This document shows, piece by piece, positions 34,751 to 44,135 of a stretch of 64,000 nt of DNA. Position 1 is the stretch's first letter; each line of letters starts with the position of its first letter. The notes under the pieces are model-generated. The model saw nothing but the letters and a program-made list of their open reading frames with translations. It did no database searches and was not told the DNA's origin. This DNA is from Paenirhizobium selenitireducens ATCC BAA-1503 (GTDB lineage: Bacteria; Pseudomonadota; Alphaproteobacteria; Rhizobiales; Rhizobiaceae): NCBI RefSeq assembly GCF_000518785.1, contig NZ_JAEG01000020.1, forward strand, positions 1 through 64,000. The letters run 5' to 3'. A program made the position numbers and the translations under genes.

Positions 34751-35494
34751 ATGAAGATCGCCATCATCACAGGCGGAAGCCGGGGCCTTGGAGCCAGCGC
34801 CGCCATTCAGTGCGCCAGGCAAGGCATGGGCGTCATCCTGACCTACAACAACAACCGGCAGCGCGCCGATGAGGTCATCCAGACCATCGAAGCCACTGGC
34901 GGGAAGGCGCTGGCGCTCCGGCTCGATGTGACTGACAGCGCAAGCTTCCCGGCCTTCCGCGACAAGGTGCGGGAAGCCCTCCAGTCCGTCTGGGATCGCC
35001 CGGATTTCGACTTTCTGGTGAACAACGCCGGCTACGGTCTCTACAACATGATCGAGACCGTCACCGAGGAGCAATTCGACGGATTGTTCCAAGTTCATCT
35101 GAAGGGGCCGTTCTTCCTGACCCAGACGCTGCTGCCCTTGATGGCGGATGGGGGCCATATCCTCAACATGACCAGCGCGACCAGCCGCGTCGCCACGGCG
35201 GGCGTGGCGCCCTATGCCGCGTTCAAGGGCGGGCTCGAGGTGCTGACCCGCTACATGGCGAAAGAATTCAGCGCCCGCAAGATCCGCGCCAATGCCATCT
35301 CGCCCGGTCCGATCCGCACCGAACTCGGCGGCGGCCTGAATGAGGAGTTCGAGGCGCTGCTGGCATCGCAGATCGCGCTCGGACGGGTCGGCGAGCCCGA
35401 TGACGTCGGGCTTGCGGTCGCCAGCCTGCTGTCCGACTACAATCGCTGGATCAATGCCCAGACGATCGAGATCTCGGGCGGCTACATCATCTGA
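34751..35494 (+). CDS. Short-chain dehydrogenase/reductase (3-oxoacyl-ACP reductase-like)
   Basis: This 247-residue classical SDR has TGGSRGLGASAAI, NNAGYG, catalytic Ser (MTSATSR) and Y-A-A-F-K. The C-terminus NRWINAQTIEISGGYII is typical. A GGAG ribosome site precedes the ATG. It is divergent from the GST operon across 294 bp. The deleted pseudogene at 23065-23415 is a paralogous copy, including part of the upstream sequence. Confidence 0.92.
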   Translation: MKIAIITGGSRGLGASAAIQCARQGMGVILTYNNNRQRADEVIQTIEATGGKALALRLDVTDSASFPAFRDKVREALQSVWDRPDFDFLVNNAGYGLYNMIETVTEEQFDGLFQVHLKGPFFLTQTLLPLMADGGHILNMTSATSRVATAGVAPYAAFKGGLEVLTRYMAKEFSARKIRANAISPGPIRTELGGGLNEEFEALLASQIALGRVGEPDDVGLAVASLLSDYNRWINAQTIEISGGYII

Positions 35495-35554
35495 GTGGCG
35501 CGAGGACAGCACTTGATCCGGCAATCTTCACACCACGGCACAGGAGAAGACCAA

Positions 35555-35856
35555 ATGAGAGAGGCCGTTGAGATTTCCACTTTCCGCCAGACAAAAGGGC
35601 TCACGCTCGAGAACTTCTCCTGGCGGCGAACGCCGACATCAATCCATGGCTCAAGCGGCGACCCGCCTTCATCTCCCGCCGTATCTGCCAGGAGGGCGAT
35701 GGCTCGATCGTCGACATGCTGATCTGGGCAAGCGCTGGAGACGGCCGGCGCGCCGCGGCCGGCATCACGACCGAAATGGCGGGGTCTCCCGTGCACGATG
35801 CGATCGATCAGTCGACGGTCCGAGGAACGATCGCGGAGGTTCGATCGTCCATCTGA
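35555..35856 (+). pseudogene. Small conserved ~99-residue protein, frameshifted by a TC duplication
   Basis: The frame begins MREAVEISTFRQTKGLTLEN behind GGAGA. At about 35613-35618 the homologous reading continues two bases later as LAANADINPWLKRRPAFISR and IVDMLIWASAGDGRRAAAGI to TGA 35854. The sequence TTCTCCTG suggests a duplicated TC. The intact protein would be a ferredoxin-fold stress/ABM-like small protein of unknown role. It may be a genuine mutation or a sequence error. Confidence 0.7.
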
Positions 35857-35890
35857 ATGAATGGGCATTGCCTGTCCGATCGCTCACCCA

Positions 35891-36922
35891 TCAGGATTTT
35901 GCGTTCGAGCCGGCAAGCGGTTGGGCCTGGCTGTGCGAGGGCCTGGGCAGAAACTCTCCGCGCAGCATGAGCCGGATCGAGCCAAGCGCAAGCATCGCGA
36001 TGGCGAGATTTGTGCCTATGAAGGTTATGGGAGCAAGCGCGGCTATGGCTCCAGCCTCGCCTCTCGCCACCGCTCGTAACATGGCAGTCGAGATCGCAGT
36101 AGCGCCGAAGCTGAACGCCCAATAGGAGGCGACGAACCGCTGTTTCATGATCCAGGGCAGAAGCCGCAGCAACAGGAGGGCCTGAACGAGCCCATATCCC
36201 AACATGGCGCGAACGAACATGTCCGGAGGTCCGTTCGTTAGGCTCAGATAAGCCACGCTGCCGACAGTGGGTGGAGCAAGCTGGATCCCGAGCGACGGGC
36301 GCAGCGCCTCTATCATCTCTGGAGCGGTGAGCATCCGGTTGAAAAGCACGGATTCGATCGCAAGCCAGGAGAAAAAGCCGGCCCCGAAAGCCAGTTGGCC
36401 CCAATCCCCGTAGCCGAACGTGCCAGCGGCCGTTGCGGCCACGAACGATGCGGCCACGGAAGGGAGATAGAGAACCGGTGTCGTGGTGGTGGTTTCGCGA
36501 TTGCCGCGCCAGAGCCGCCCGGTTCGCCACAGCAGAAACAGCAAGGAGAACGTGGCGCCGGCGAAAACAAGGATTGCTGCCAGAAAGTGACTGTAGGGAA
36601 GAAGCGAAAGCCCCGCCAACATGGTAGCGACGCCGGCAAGCCCGATGAAACAACATTGTACGGGGTGTCGTGCTTCCTCAAGAGCCTCTGCCGGGGCGAC
36701 CAGCCACTTCGCAGCGTAAAGCCCGGTCACAACCAGCCACACGGCAACGGCGATGAGGCTGATCGTCTGTCCAATCTCGGGCGGCATATTCCATTCCGGC
36801 GGAGCAGACTGCCAGCTGCTGCCGAGTCCGGAGATCCCCAGGACAATGCCGAAGAACGAAGCAGGGGGTAACGGGACCGCCATGCCTGAAAGCAGCGGCG
36901 ATCTTGATGTTACAATACGCAT
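35891..36922 (-). CDS. TehA/SLAC1-family channel (tellurite-resistance/dicarboxylate transporter type)
   Basis: This 343-residue protein has about ten hydrophobic segments in the TehA/SLAC1 arrangement, starting with PLPPASFFGIVLGISGLGSS and containing SYWAFSFGATAISTAMLRA near 265-285. Family members are anion channels or weak-acid exporters; TehA overexpression gives tellurite resistance. GAGGT precedes the ATG. It has no obvious partner: the frameshifted small gene lies beyond its stop. Confidence 0.88.
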   Translation of the reverse strand: MRIVTSRSPLLSGMAVPLPPASFFGIVLGISGLGSSWQSAPPEWNMPPEIGQTISLIAVAVWLVVTGLYAAKWLVAPAEALEEARHPVQCCFIGLAGVATMLAGLSLLPYSHFLAAILVFAGATFSLLFLLWRTGRLWRGNRETTTTTPVLYLPSVAASFVAATAAGTFGYGDWGQLAFGAGFFSWLAIESVLFNRMLTAPEMIEALRPSLGIQLAPPTVGSVAYLSLTNGPPDMFVRAMLGYGLVQALLLLRLLPWIMKQRFVASYWAFSFGATAISTAMLRAVARGEAGAIAALAPITFIGTNLAIAMLALGSIRLMLRGEFLPRPSHSQAQPLAGSNAKS

Positions 36923-37292
36923 GGATGACCTCGACCTAAACCGCGCTCACGCAAGCGCTCCGCACTTCCGAAAGGAGATCTATGGCCGCTGAGTGCGGTT
37001 TTCTTGGAAGAATCAGTGATCTTCAACGATGTCCGCGGGCTTGAATACGTAAAACTGCACGCCGATTCCGCCCCCTTCTTACAATGCCCCGCCCCGATCG
37101 TCCCTTAAGTGTTCCCGCGTCGACAACCGAGCCCACGGGCCGCCGCCTGACCGCAGCGGATCCAGCGACACTCCCGGAGAAGTGGGAGATGTCCTGCATC
37201 CAGAGCAGTGTTTGCCAGGAGGGAAAGCCGCTGCCTTCAACACTGGCGCCAGACGTCGACCCTGTCCATCACGCTGAAAGGAACCAATTCGG
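36923..37292. other. Intergenic region between tehA-like and MBL-fold genes
   Basis: These 370 bp should contain divergent promoters for the channel and the metallo-hydrolase. I see only AAAGGA before the hydrolase start and no convincing gene, terminator or operator. Confidence 0.5.
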
Positions 37293-38246
37293 ATGACCCA
37301 CGCTCTTTCCCGCAGGAACTTCTGTCTCTGCTGCATCGCAACGACGACGTTTTCAGCCACCGGCTGGCTGACGCCGCGCGAAGTCTTCGCCAAGGCGAAC
37401 GGCATCGTCGACATGATCAAGGGGTCCGCCGCGACGGCGCCCATCACCATCCACAAGCTGCGTGGCAACGTGTCCATGCTGGAAGGTTCCGGCGGAAACA
37501 TCGCGGTTCTGAACGGTCCTGACGGCAAGGTTCTGGTCGACGCCGGCATCGCTGTATCGCGCGTCCAGGTGAAGGCCGCGCTCGACAGTCTCGGTCCTCA
37601 GCCGATCTCGACACTGATCAATACCCACTGGCACTTCGACCATGCCGACGGCAACGAATGGATCCATAGCGAAGGTGCCCATATCCTCGCCCACAAGAAC
37701 ACCCGCACGCATCTTTCGTCGGCGCAGCGGGTGGAGGATTGGGACTATGATTTCGCCCCTTCCCCGTCCGGGGCAATCCCGACCGAGGTGATGGAAGACA
37801 GCCACTCGCTGAGACTCAACGGCGACACGCTGGCGCTTCAATATTACGGCCCGTCTCACACGGATGGCGATATCTCCGTGAAATTCGCCGAGGCGGACAT
37901 TCTTCACACCGGCGATACCTATTGGAACGGCGTCTATCCGTTCATCGACTATTCAACCGGCGGCAGCATCGACGGGATGATCAAGGCAGCCGAGGCGAAT
38001 ATCGCGGCGAGCACGAACAAGACAATTATCGTCCCGGGTCACGGTCCGGTCTCCACCCGGGCACATCTGATCGAGAGTCTCGACATGCTATCGGCAATCC
38101 GAGACAAGGTCGCATCGCTGAAGAGCAAAGGACATTCGCTCGACGAGGTGGTCGCGGCGCGGCCGACCGCGGCTTTCGACGACAAATGGGGCAAGTTCGT
38201 CATCGATCCGGCATTCTTCACCCGCCTGACCTATGCCGGCGTCTGA
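37293..38246 (+). CDS. MBL-fold metallo-hydrolase with Tat-type signal
   Basis: This 317-residue protein has the metallo-beta-lactamase zinc motif THWHFDHADGN (near residue 110), a later Asp/His pair (HTGDTYWNG) and the distal GHGP histidine (IIVPGHGPVS). The N-terminus LSRRNFCLCCIATTTFSATG is a twin-arginine signal-like leader, implying an exported, prefolded metal enzyme. It belongs to the glyoxalase-II/SoxH-like group, not to the antibiotic-hydrolysing enzymes. A large wHTH-STAND regulator begins 172 bp downstream on the same strand. Confidence 0.88.
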   Translation: MTHALSRRNFCLCCIATTTFSATGWLTPREVFAKANGIVDMIKGSAATAPITIHKLRGNVSMLEGSGGNIAVLNGPDGKVLVDAGIAVSRVQVKAALDSLGPQPISTLINTHWHFDHADGNEWIHSEGAHILAHKNTRTHLSSAQRVEDWDYDFAPSPSGAIPTEVMEDSHSLRLNGDTLALQYYGPSHTDGDISVKFAEADILHTGDTYWNGVYPFIDYSTGGSIDGMIKAAEANIAASTNKTIIVPGHGPVSTRAHLIESLDMLSAIRDKVASLKSKGHSLDEVVAARPTAAFDDKWGKFVIDPAFFTRLTYAGV

Positions 38247-38418
38247 ACGCCCGTCTCCCGTCCGCAAGATGAGCAGTCCCGCCGAGCCCCGTTGGGGTCT
38301 CGGCGGGACGCCCAGTCCAGACGGTTTCGGCACGGCCTTGAAGGCGACCGAAGCTCTGCGCCTCTAACATGACGAATCGCGGCCTTGCCGCTTCCGACGA
38401 TTGAAGAGAAGTCACTTG

Positions 38419-41319
38419 GTGAACGACGCCAACCAGATTGCCAGCTTCGGGTCGTTCCGGCTCCTGCCGGCACAGCGCCTGCTGCTGCGCGACGGTGCCC
38501 CGGTCGTAGTGGGCACCCGTGCATTCGATATTCTCGTGGCCCTCGTCCAAAACCACAGTCAGGTTCTGACGCATCGGGATTTGCTGGAGCGCGTTTGGAC
38601 GGGTCTGACGGTGGAGGAATCAAACCTTCGCGTCCATCTCTCCAGCCTTCGCAAGATTCTCGGCGATGGCCAGGAGGGGGTGCGCTACATAGAGAACCTG
38701 GTCGGCCGCGGCTATTGCTTCGTTGCGCCCGTCCAATGGTCGAGAGACACGAAACCCTCCGGCGAGCTGCCCACTTCCCAGGAACGTGCCACGCTGGCCA
38801 AACGACGCACCCTACCCACCAAGGCGCCCAGGGTTTTCGGGCGGAAGGAAACGATCGACGAGCTTTGTGATCTGCTTTTGTCGCAGAAATTCGTCACCAT
38901 CGTCGGCTCCGGTGGTATCGGCAAGACGACGGTCGCGGTTTCGATTGCCCACGAGCTTCTCGAGCATTTTCACGACACGACCCTATTCATCGATCTCGGC
39001 GAAATACGTGATCCCGGACTTGTTCTGCAGACGATCGCAAGTGCTGCAGGGGCGCCGGCCGCACCGTCCCAGCTCGGCGACAATCTCGCAGCCCACCTCT
39101 CCCGCCACAAGACCTTGCTTATCCTCGATAATTGCGAGCATCTCATCGATATCGTTGCGCACATCTGCGAGAATATCTTTCGGGACTGTACGGACCTTTA
39201 TCTGCTTGCCACCAGCCGTGAAGCGCTCAGGGTTGGCCACGAACAGGTCTATTTTCTGGAACCGCTGGAGGTTCCTGGAAACCATGCAGGCCTCACCATC
39301 GCTGAAGCGATGGCATATCCATCCGTACAGCTATTCCTGGACAAGGCCTCGACCGGGGGATTTCGTGAGCCCTTGCAGCCTGAAGATGTCAGGTTAATCG
39401 CGAGGATGTGTCGGCGACTTGACGGCAATGCACTCGCCATCGAACTTGTAGCAAGTCGCGTCGGGACCTTCGGCCTGGAAGGCACCTACGACCTCTTCGA
39501 GGAGCATCAAAAGCTGCTCTGGAAGGGAAGGCGCAACGCACCGGCGCGTCACCAGACACTCGAGGCGATGCTAAACTGGAGCTATGATCTCTTGGCAGAA
39601 CGGGATCGAGATGTACTGCAGTATCTCTCCGTCTTCGCCGGGCCTTTTACCCTCAAGGCGGCGCAGGCCGTGGCCGCGGATCCCGACAGTGACCGGCTGG
39701 CAGTTGCAAATTCCCTGACCAGCCTAGTCGATAAATCGCTCGTCTGGGTATCGACACAGACGTCGCCGGTTCTTTTCAAGCTCCTCGACACCACTTCGAT
39801 CTACGCCGGCCAGAAGCTCTGCGAAAGCGGCCGACTGGACGGACTCTGCCGGCGTCATGCACTCTACTGGCTCGAATGCCTCGAATCCGAGGCGATCGGA
39901 ACCTCGATATTCAGCGGCCGCGACCTGACGAAGTACCTCTCCTATACGGCAGACGTGCGAGCGGCGCTGGAATGGTCCGGACGCCATCTCGGACAAGACG
40001 CTGCCTTGTTCGTAAAGCTTGCAGCTGCATCGGCCCCGCTGTTCCTGGCGCAGGGTCTGCTCGGAGAATGTGAGACCTGGTGCAAGGCGGCGCTTGCGGA
40101 GATTGCTGATGCGGAGCTTGGGCCTGCTGTGGAACTGGCGTTGCAGGAAGCTCTGGCGATCGCCTCAATGTTTACCCGGGGAAACCACGCTGTCGTCCGG
40201 CAGTCCATCCACCGGGGGCTTGAACTTGCAGGCTCGCTGAACATGATCGACCACCAGCTCCATCTATTGGCAGGCGAGAACATTTTCCTGACGCGGACGG
40301 GAGACTATCAGTCCGCGCTTGAAGGCGCGCAGCAATGCGCAGTCACCAGCACCGCGAAAGGAACCGCATCGGCTCTGGCCATGGCTGACTGGATGATTGG
40401 CTGTGTCCACCACCTCATGGGGGATCAGCGCAAGGCGCAGCTCTTGACCGAGCGCGGCATGGAACGGGCACCGGCGGCGTCCCCCACCGATGTTGACTTC
40501 TTCGGGTATGACCACCGCGTCAGGGCGATGATCGTCCTGTGCCGCACCTTATGGCTCCGGGGCTATCCGAAGAGCGCAACGGCGATGTCCGAACGCGCGA
40601 TCGCGGAGGCCGATCGGCGTCGGCATTCAGTGACGATCTGTATCGCTCTCATCTACACCGCGACTGAGGCCCTCTGGAGCCAGAACCATGCGGCGGCCGC
40701 AAGACGTATCGACCGCCTGATCATCCATGCGGAAAATCATGCCCTCGCGCCATACCAGATGGTAGGCATAGGCTTGTCCGGTCAGCTGAAAATCGCAACC
40801 GGCGAGATAGACGAAGGTATCGCGGAGCTTAGCCGCGCGCTGGCCTCCCTGCAGTCCGAGGAGCACCATATCCTCACGCCGGCATTTCTGGGCGCGATGG
40901 CCAGGGGCCTTTGTCTGCGCGGCGATTTGGCCGCCGCGAACACTGCAGTCCACTCTGCCCTGCAGATGGCCGAGGCGACGGGCGGCCATTGCGACCTGCC
41001 GGAACTGCTGCTTGTGGCAGGGGACGTGGTGCGACGCGGCAGCGGTGGCGAAGCCGAGGAAGCCGCGGCATTCTATGCCCGCGCTTTGGAGGTCGCCCGG
41101 ACACAGGCCGCGCTCCACCAGGAATTGCGCGCCGCAATCGAGCTCGTCGGGCTGAAGCGAATGCCCGGCCGGGAGCTCGCCGAAATCTGCTCGCGTTTCC
41201 CTGAGAAAGGCAGCGTCTTCGTCACTGTCGCTCACGATATGCTGCGCAGCCATTCGCCCCCCGCGGCTATTCCCGCCCCGCTTCGATTAATTTCTGGGCC
41301 GTCAGTTCAGGATTCGTGA
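38419..41319 (+). CDS. wHTH-STAND NTPase regulator with helical-repeat C-terminus (first paralog)
   Basis: This ~966-residue regulator opens with an OmpR-type winged helix (about 10-105: GTRAFDILVALVQNHSQVL, NLRVHLSSLRKILGDGQ, GRGYCFVAPV). An NB-ARC/STAND-like ATPase follows: P-loop VGSGGIGKTTVAVSIA, Walker B TLLILDNCEH, sensor LLATSREAL. A long TPR-like helical half completes the protein. The layout suggests a signal-dependent switch that binds DNA, with the helical part sensing a ligand or partner. The start is GTG 38419; TTG 38401 is also possible. Its last 53 bp overlap the converging hydrolase gene. It is paralogous to 48736-51576. Confidence 0.87.
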   Translation: MNDANQIASFGSFRLLPAQRLLLRDGAPVVVGTRAFDILVALVQNHSQVLTHRDLLERVWTGLTVEESNLRVHLSSLRKILGDGQEGVRYIENLVGRGYCFVAPVQWSRDTKPSGELPTSQERATLAKRRTLPTKAPRVFGRKETIDELCDLLLSQKFVTIVGSGGIGKTTVAVSIAHELLEHFHDTTLFIDLGEIRDPGLVLQTIASAAGAPAAPSQLGDNLAAHLSRHKTLLILDNCEHLIDIVAHICENIFRDCTDLYLLATSREALRVGHEQVYFLEPLEVPGNHAGLTIAEAMAYPSVQLFLDKASTGGFREPLQPEDVRLIARMCRRLDGNALAIELVASRVGTFGLEGTYDLFEEHQKLLWKGRRNAPARHQTLEAMLNWSYDLLAERDRDVLQYLSVFAGPFTLKAAQAVAADPDSDRLAVANSLTSLVDKSLVWVSTQTSPVLFKLLDTTSIYAGQKLCESGRLDGLCRRHALYWLECLESEAIGTSIFSGRDLTKYLSYTADVRAALEWSGRHLGQDAALFVKLAAASAPLFLAQGLLGECETWCKAALAEIADAELGPAVELALQEALAIASMFTRGNHAVVRQSIHRGLELAGSLNMIDHQLHLLAGENIFLTRTGDYQSALEGAQQCAVTSTAKGTASALAMADWMIGCVHHLMGDQRKAQLLTERGMERAPAASPTDVDFFGYDHRVRAMIVLCRTLWLRGYPKSATAMSERAIAEADRRRHSVTICIALIYTATEALWSQNHAAAARRIDRLIIHAENHALAPYQMVGIGLSGQLKIATGEIDEGIAELSRALASLQSEEHHILTPAFLGAMARGLCLRGDLAAANTAVHSALQMAEATGGHCDLPELLLVAGDVVRRGSGGEAEEAAAFYARALEVARTQAALHQELRAAIELVGLKRMPGRELAEICSRFPEKGSVFVTVAHDMLRSHSPPAAIPAPLRLISGPSVQDS

Positions 41320-41989
41320 GAAGCACCTCGTGACTACCTGGCATTCCAACCAACCGGAAGACGCCCAAGCGGCTCGAAAGCCTGGGATGACGCGCCCATT
41401 CGCCCTGCGGAATATCATTATCCTCCGAGGGGTTGATATAGCTGAATGCTGGGGGCACCCGCTCCCAGCCGGTCATGTCCGCCTTGTCCACCAACGTGCG
41501 ATACGGCTGCGGCCTGAGTTTTTCATAGATTTCCCACGCATGCTCGATCGTCCCGTCACTGAAGAAGTGTTCTCGCCACATGTGGAACGGGATAACGACA
41601 GACCCGTCTCCGGCCTGCTCGGCAAGGGCGCCGAGCGCGGAGCGCAAATGCGGAGGCAATTCATCGGCGAGCGAGTTTCCATGTCGGGGGACATAGGCGG
41701 CGAAATAGACCAGGCGTCGGAGCCGCTCCGGCAGGTCGATCGCGATGCGCGAAATGAGATAGCCGCCCCAGCTATGCCCGACGAGAACACAATTGGTCAG
41801 GTCATGCTCCCGGATATAGGCGGCGATGGGAGCTACGGATCCCCGCAAATCAACATCCATGTCATCGCCGGCGCGCAGCCCCCCGGCAGTAGGCGTATGG
41901 ACTTCATGCCCGGCCGCCTCGAGATAACCCCGAACAGGCTCCCATAGCTCGCCGAAGTGCCAGGCGCCGTGGACAAGTACAAATCTCAT
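41267..41989 (-). CDS. Alpha/beta hydrolase (esterase/EstC-like)
   Basis: This 240-residue protein begins MRFVLVHGAWHFGELWEPVR (oxyanion HGAW). The nucleophile elbow is GHSWGG and the C-terminal histidine is in GSHEVLLTNPELTAQKL, the pattern of plant methylesterase/EstC-like hydrolases. AAGAGG precedes ATG 41989; the longer upstream frame lacks homology. It overlaps the end of the wHTH-STAND gene tail to tail, and is transcribed in the same direction as the DUF1348 and aldehyde-dehydrogenase-like genes upstream. Confidence 0.88.
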   Translation of the reverse strand: MRFVLVHGAWHFGELWEPVRGYLEAAGHEVHTPTAGGLRAGDDMDVDLRGSVAPIAAYIREHDLTNCVLVGHSWGGYLISRIAIDLPERLRRLVYFAAYVPRHGNSLADELPPHLRSALGALAEQAGDGSVVIPFHMWREHFFSDGTIEHAWEIYEKLRPQPYRTLVDKADMTGWERVPPAFSYINPSEDNDIPQGEWARHPRLSSRLGVFRLVGMPGSHEVLLTNPELTAQKLIEAGRE

Positions 41990-42162
41990 TGGATACCTCT
42001 TTTGCGGGTCAGACCGTCGAAGATCTCCGGGATGTGATAGAGGGGACACGGAGCGACAGGTGTTATGGCGGCGGTAGAGTCGTTACGGCACCACGCAGTT
42101 GGCAGGAGCGACCGCACTTGGATGATCCTAGGCAGTCGACTCCGAACCGTTTTGGTTCTGGC

Positions 42163-42633
42163 TTAGAGGCCAAGCTCGCTGAGCGACGGATGGTCGTCGG
42201 GGCGATGACCGAGTTGCCAATGAAACAGCCTGTCGGCTTCATTGATCGGCCGGTCGTTGATGCAGGCGAAGCGATCGGTCATCAATCCATTCGGATCGAA
42301 TTGCCAGTTCTCGTTGCCGTAGGACCGGAACCAGCTGCCGGAGTCGTCGCGCCACTCATAGGCAAAGCGCACGGCTATCCGGTTGCCGCTCCAGGCCCAA
42401 AGCTCCTTGATCAGCCGATACTCCAACTCCTTTGCCCACTTCCGGGTGAGGAAGGACACGACCTCGCTTCGACCTGTGAGGAATTCCGCCCGATTCCGCC
42501 AGCGGCTGTCGATACTGTAGGCCAACGCGACACGCTCGGGATTCCGGCTGTTCCAGCCATCCTCCGCGGCCCGCACTTTCTGAGCCGCGCTTGCTTCGTC
42601 AAACGGCGGCAGGGGTGGGCGCTGTTCTGTCAT
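42163..42633 (-). CDS. DUF1348/NTF2-like protein (second paralog)
   Basis: This 156-residue protein closely follows the paralog at 30504-30968 along its whole length ([47 protein letters not shown]). It lies between an alpha/beta hydrolase (173 bp) and a divergent aldehyde-dehydrogenase-like gene (68 bp), all on the minus strand. Its function is not established. Confidence 0.88.
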   Translation of the reverse strand: MTEQRPPLPPFDEASAAQKVRAAEDGWNSRNPERVALAYSIDSRWRNRAEFLTGRSEVVSFLTRKWAKELEYRLIKELWAWSGNRIAVRFAYEWRDDSGSWFRSYGNENWQFDPNGLMTDRFACINDRPINEADRLFHWQLGHRPDDHPSLSELGL

Positions 42634-42701
42634 GATACTTTCCTCGCCTTCTTTTTGTTGCGGGGATTAAAGGATCGGGGCGCTCTGACGATGAACCGCC
42701 G

Positions 42702-44135
42702 CTAGAAGCTGATCGTTCGGGGGTTGAGAAAGTTCTGGAGCGGCGTTGTCCCAAGGACATTCGCCGAGCCGAATCTCATGGCATTGCGCGGGCGTTCGGA
42801 TTCCTCGCTCCAAGCACCGTTGATGGCGACGGTGGGTGCATTGATCCGTTCGGCGACCGCGACCCCGAGATCCTCGTCCGAGGTCCACACGCAGCTCGAC
42901 AGCCGATGCCGGTTGTCGTTCGCCAGTCGAATGGCATCATCTATATCAGCATAGGAGAGAACGGTGATTACCGGGCCAAGGATTTCCCTGCGCGTGATCG
43001 ACATCTCGTTGGTGGCATGCGCAAAGATCGCCGGCGTCATATAGTTGCCACCGCCGTCATTCCGGGGGACATGTCGGCCGCCATAGGCGAGAGAAGCCCC
43101 CTCCCGCAGACCGAGCTCGATAAACTCTTGGAGCACCTGTCTGTGTGCCAGGGAGGGCGAAGGCCCGATAAAGCTCAAGGGATCAAGGGGATCGCCGATC
43201 CGCAACTCGCTGACCATCGCAACCAGCGCCTCCGTGAACTCAACGTGACGGTGCCGTGGAGTGAGCAGGCAGGTCTGGTTGCTTTTCCACATTCCGTTCG
43301 CCGACAGGCTTCCATATCTAAGCCCCTCTACCGTGGTTCCGAGATCCGCGTCCGGCAGCACGATACCGGTCGAGCGCCCCTGAATATCCAGGAAGACATT
43401 CTTGAGCGGTCCGGCCGAAATCGATGCGATCCGCATGGCTGCTGCGCCCGAGCCAGCAAATACAACGGTGTCGACGTCACGATGGGCAGCAAGATATTCC
43501 GTTATGGCGGGGTCCGCGACCAGTATGCTTAGCACGCCTTTCCACAGACCCGCCTCCTCCAGAAGATCGCCGAGCCTCTGACCATCAAGTGCCGTCTCGG
43601 GCGGAAGCACCAGAATGGCGACGCAACCTGCCAGCAAGGCCGGGAGCAACCATGAGAAGGCAACTTGCTGAGGAGCGTTCCAGGGTACGATGATCGCGAC
43701 GACTCCGACTGGGTGCCAGCCGCGCAGGGTGCCCGATCCTGCCGTGCCGGCAACGGGTTCGTGCCGAGCAAGATCCGACGCTTCGGCCAGATGCGCTTCG
43801 CATTCGCGCAACAGCCCACCGGTCAGGAAGCGGTTGAAATGCACCGTTATGCCGTTCTGCTCGCTCACCAGGTCGGCTATCTCATGGGCAACGCCGGCAT
43901 AAAGGCTGCGGAAACGCGAGACGATCGCACCACGCGCGACCTGGCCGGCATGGGACCACAGGCCAATATCGAACGCCCGTCGCGATATGGCGACCGCCAG
44001 ATCGACATCGGCATGCGACGCCAGCGGCACGAGCCCAAGAGGTTCATTCCCATGCGCCGACCGAACCTCGCATAAGGTCTCGCTTCGCGGATGAACGCGC
44101 TCGCCGCCGATGAAATTATGCTTGTAGGTCAACAT
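42702..44135 (-). CDS. Aldehyde-dehydrogenase-fold protein with altered active site
   Basis: This 477-residue protein has the ALDH fold and PWN153AP, but several catalytic motifs are changed. The cofactor lysine of KPS is lost (LVLPPE), the FTGS motif reads FAGSG, the general-base ELGGKS is D250-IQGRS, and the cysteine loop is NGMWKSNQTC289 instead of NxGQxC. It may have lost dehydrogenase activity, or be specialised for an unusual substrate. I chose ATG 44135 (MLTYKHNFIGG). It is the first of the DUF1348/hydrolase gene set. Confidence 0.82.
   Translation of the reverse strand: MLTYKHNFIGGERVHPRSETLCEVRSAHGNEPLGLVPLASHADVDLAVAISRRAFDIGLWSHAGQVARGAIVSRFRSLYAGVAHEIADLVSEQNGITVHFNRFLTGGLLRECEAHLAEASDLARHEPVAGTAGSGTLRGWHPVGVVAIIVPWNAPQQVAFSWLLPALLAGCVAILVLPPETALDGQRLGDLLEEAGLWKGVLSILVADPAITEYLAAHRDVDTVVFAGSGAAAMRIASISAGPLKNVFLDIQGRSTGIVLPDADLGTTVEGLRYGSLSANGMWKSNQTCLLTPRHRHVEFTEALVAMVSELRIGDPLDPLSFIGPSPSLAHRQVLQEFIELGLREGASLAYGGRHVPRNDGGGNYMTPAIFAHATNEMSITRREILGPVITVLSYADIDDAIRLANDNRHRLSSCVWTSDEDLGVAVAERINAPTVAINGAWSEESERPRNAMRFGSANVLGTTPLQNFLNPRTISF

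Noticed and set aside
35482..35868. 128-codon minus-strand frame
   Set aside because: It is antisense to the frameshifted small gene at 35555-35856, which has clear homology-like content and a ribosome site.
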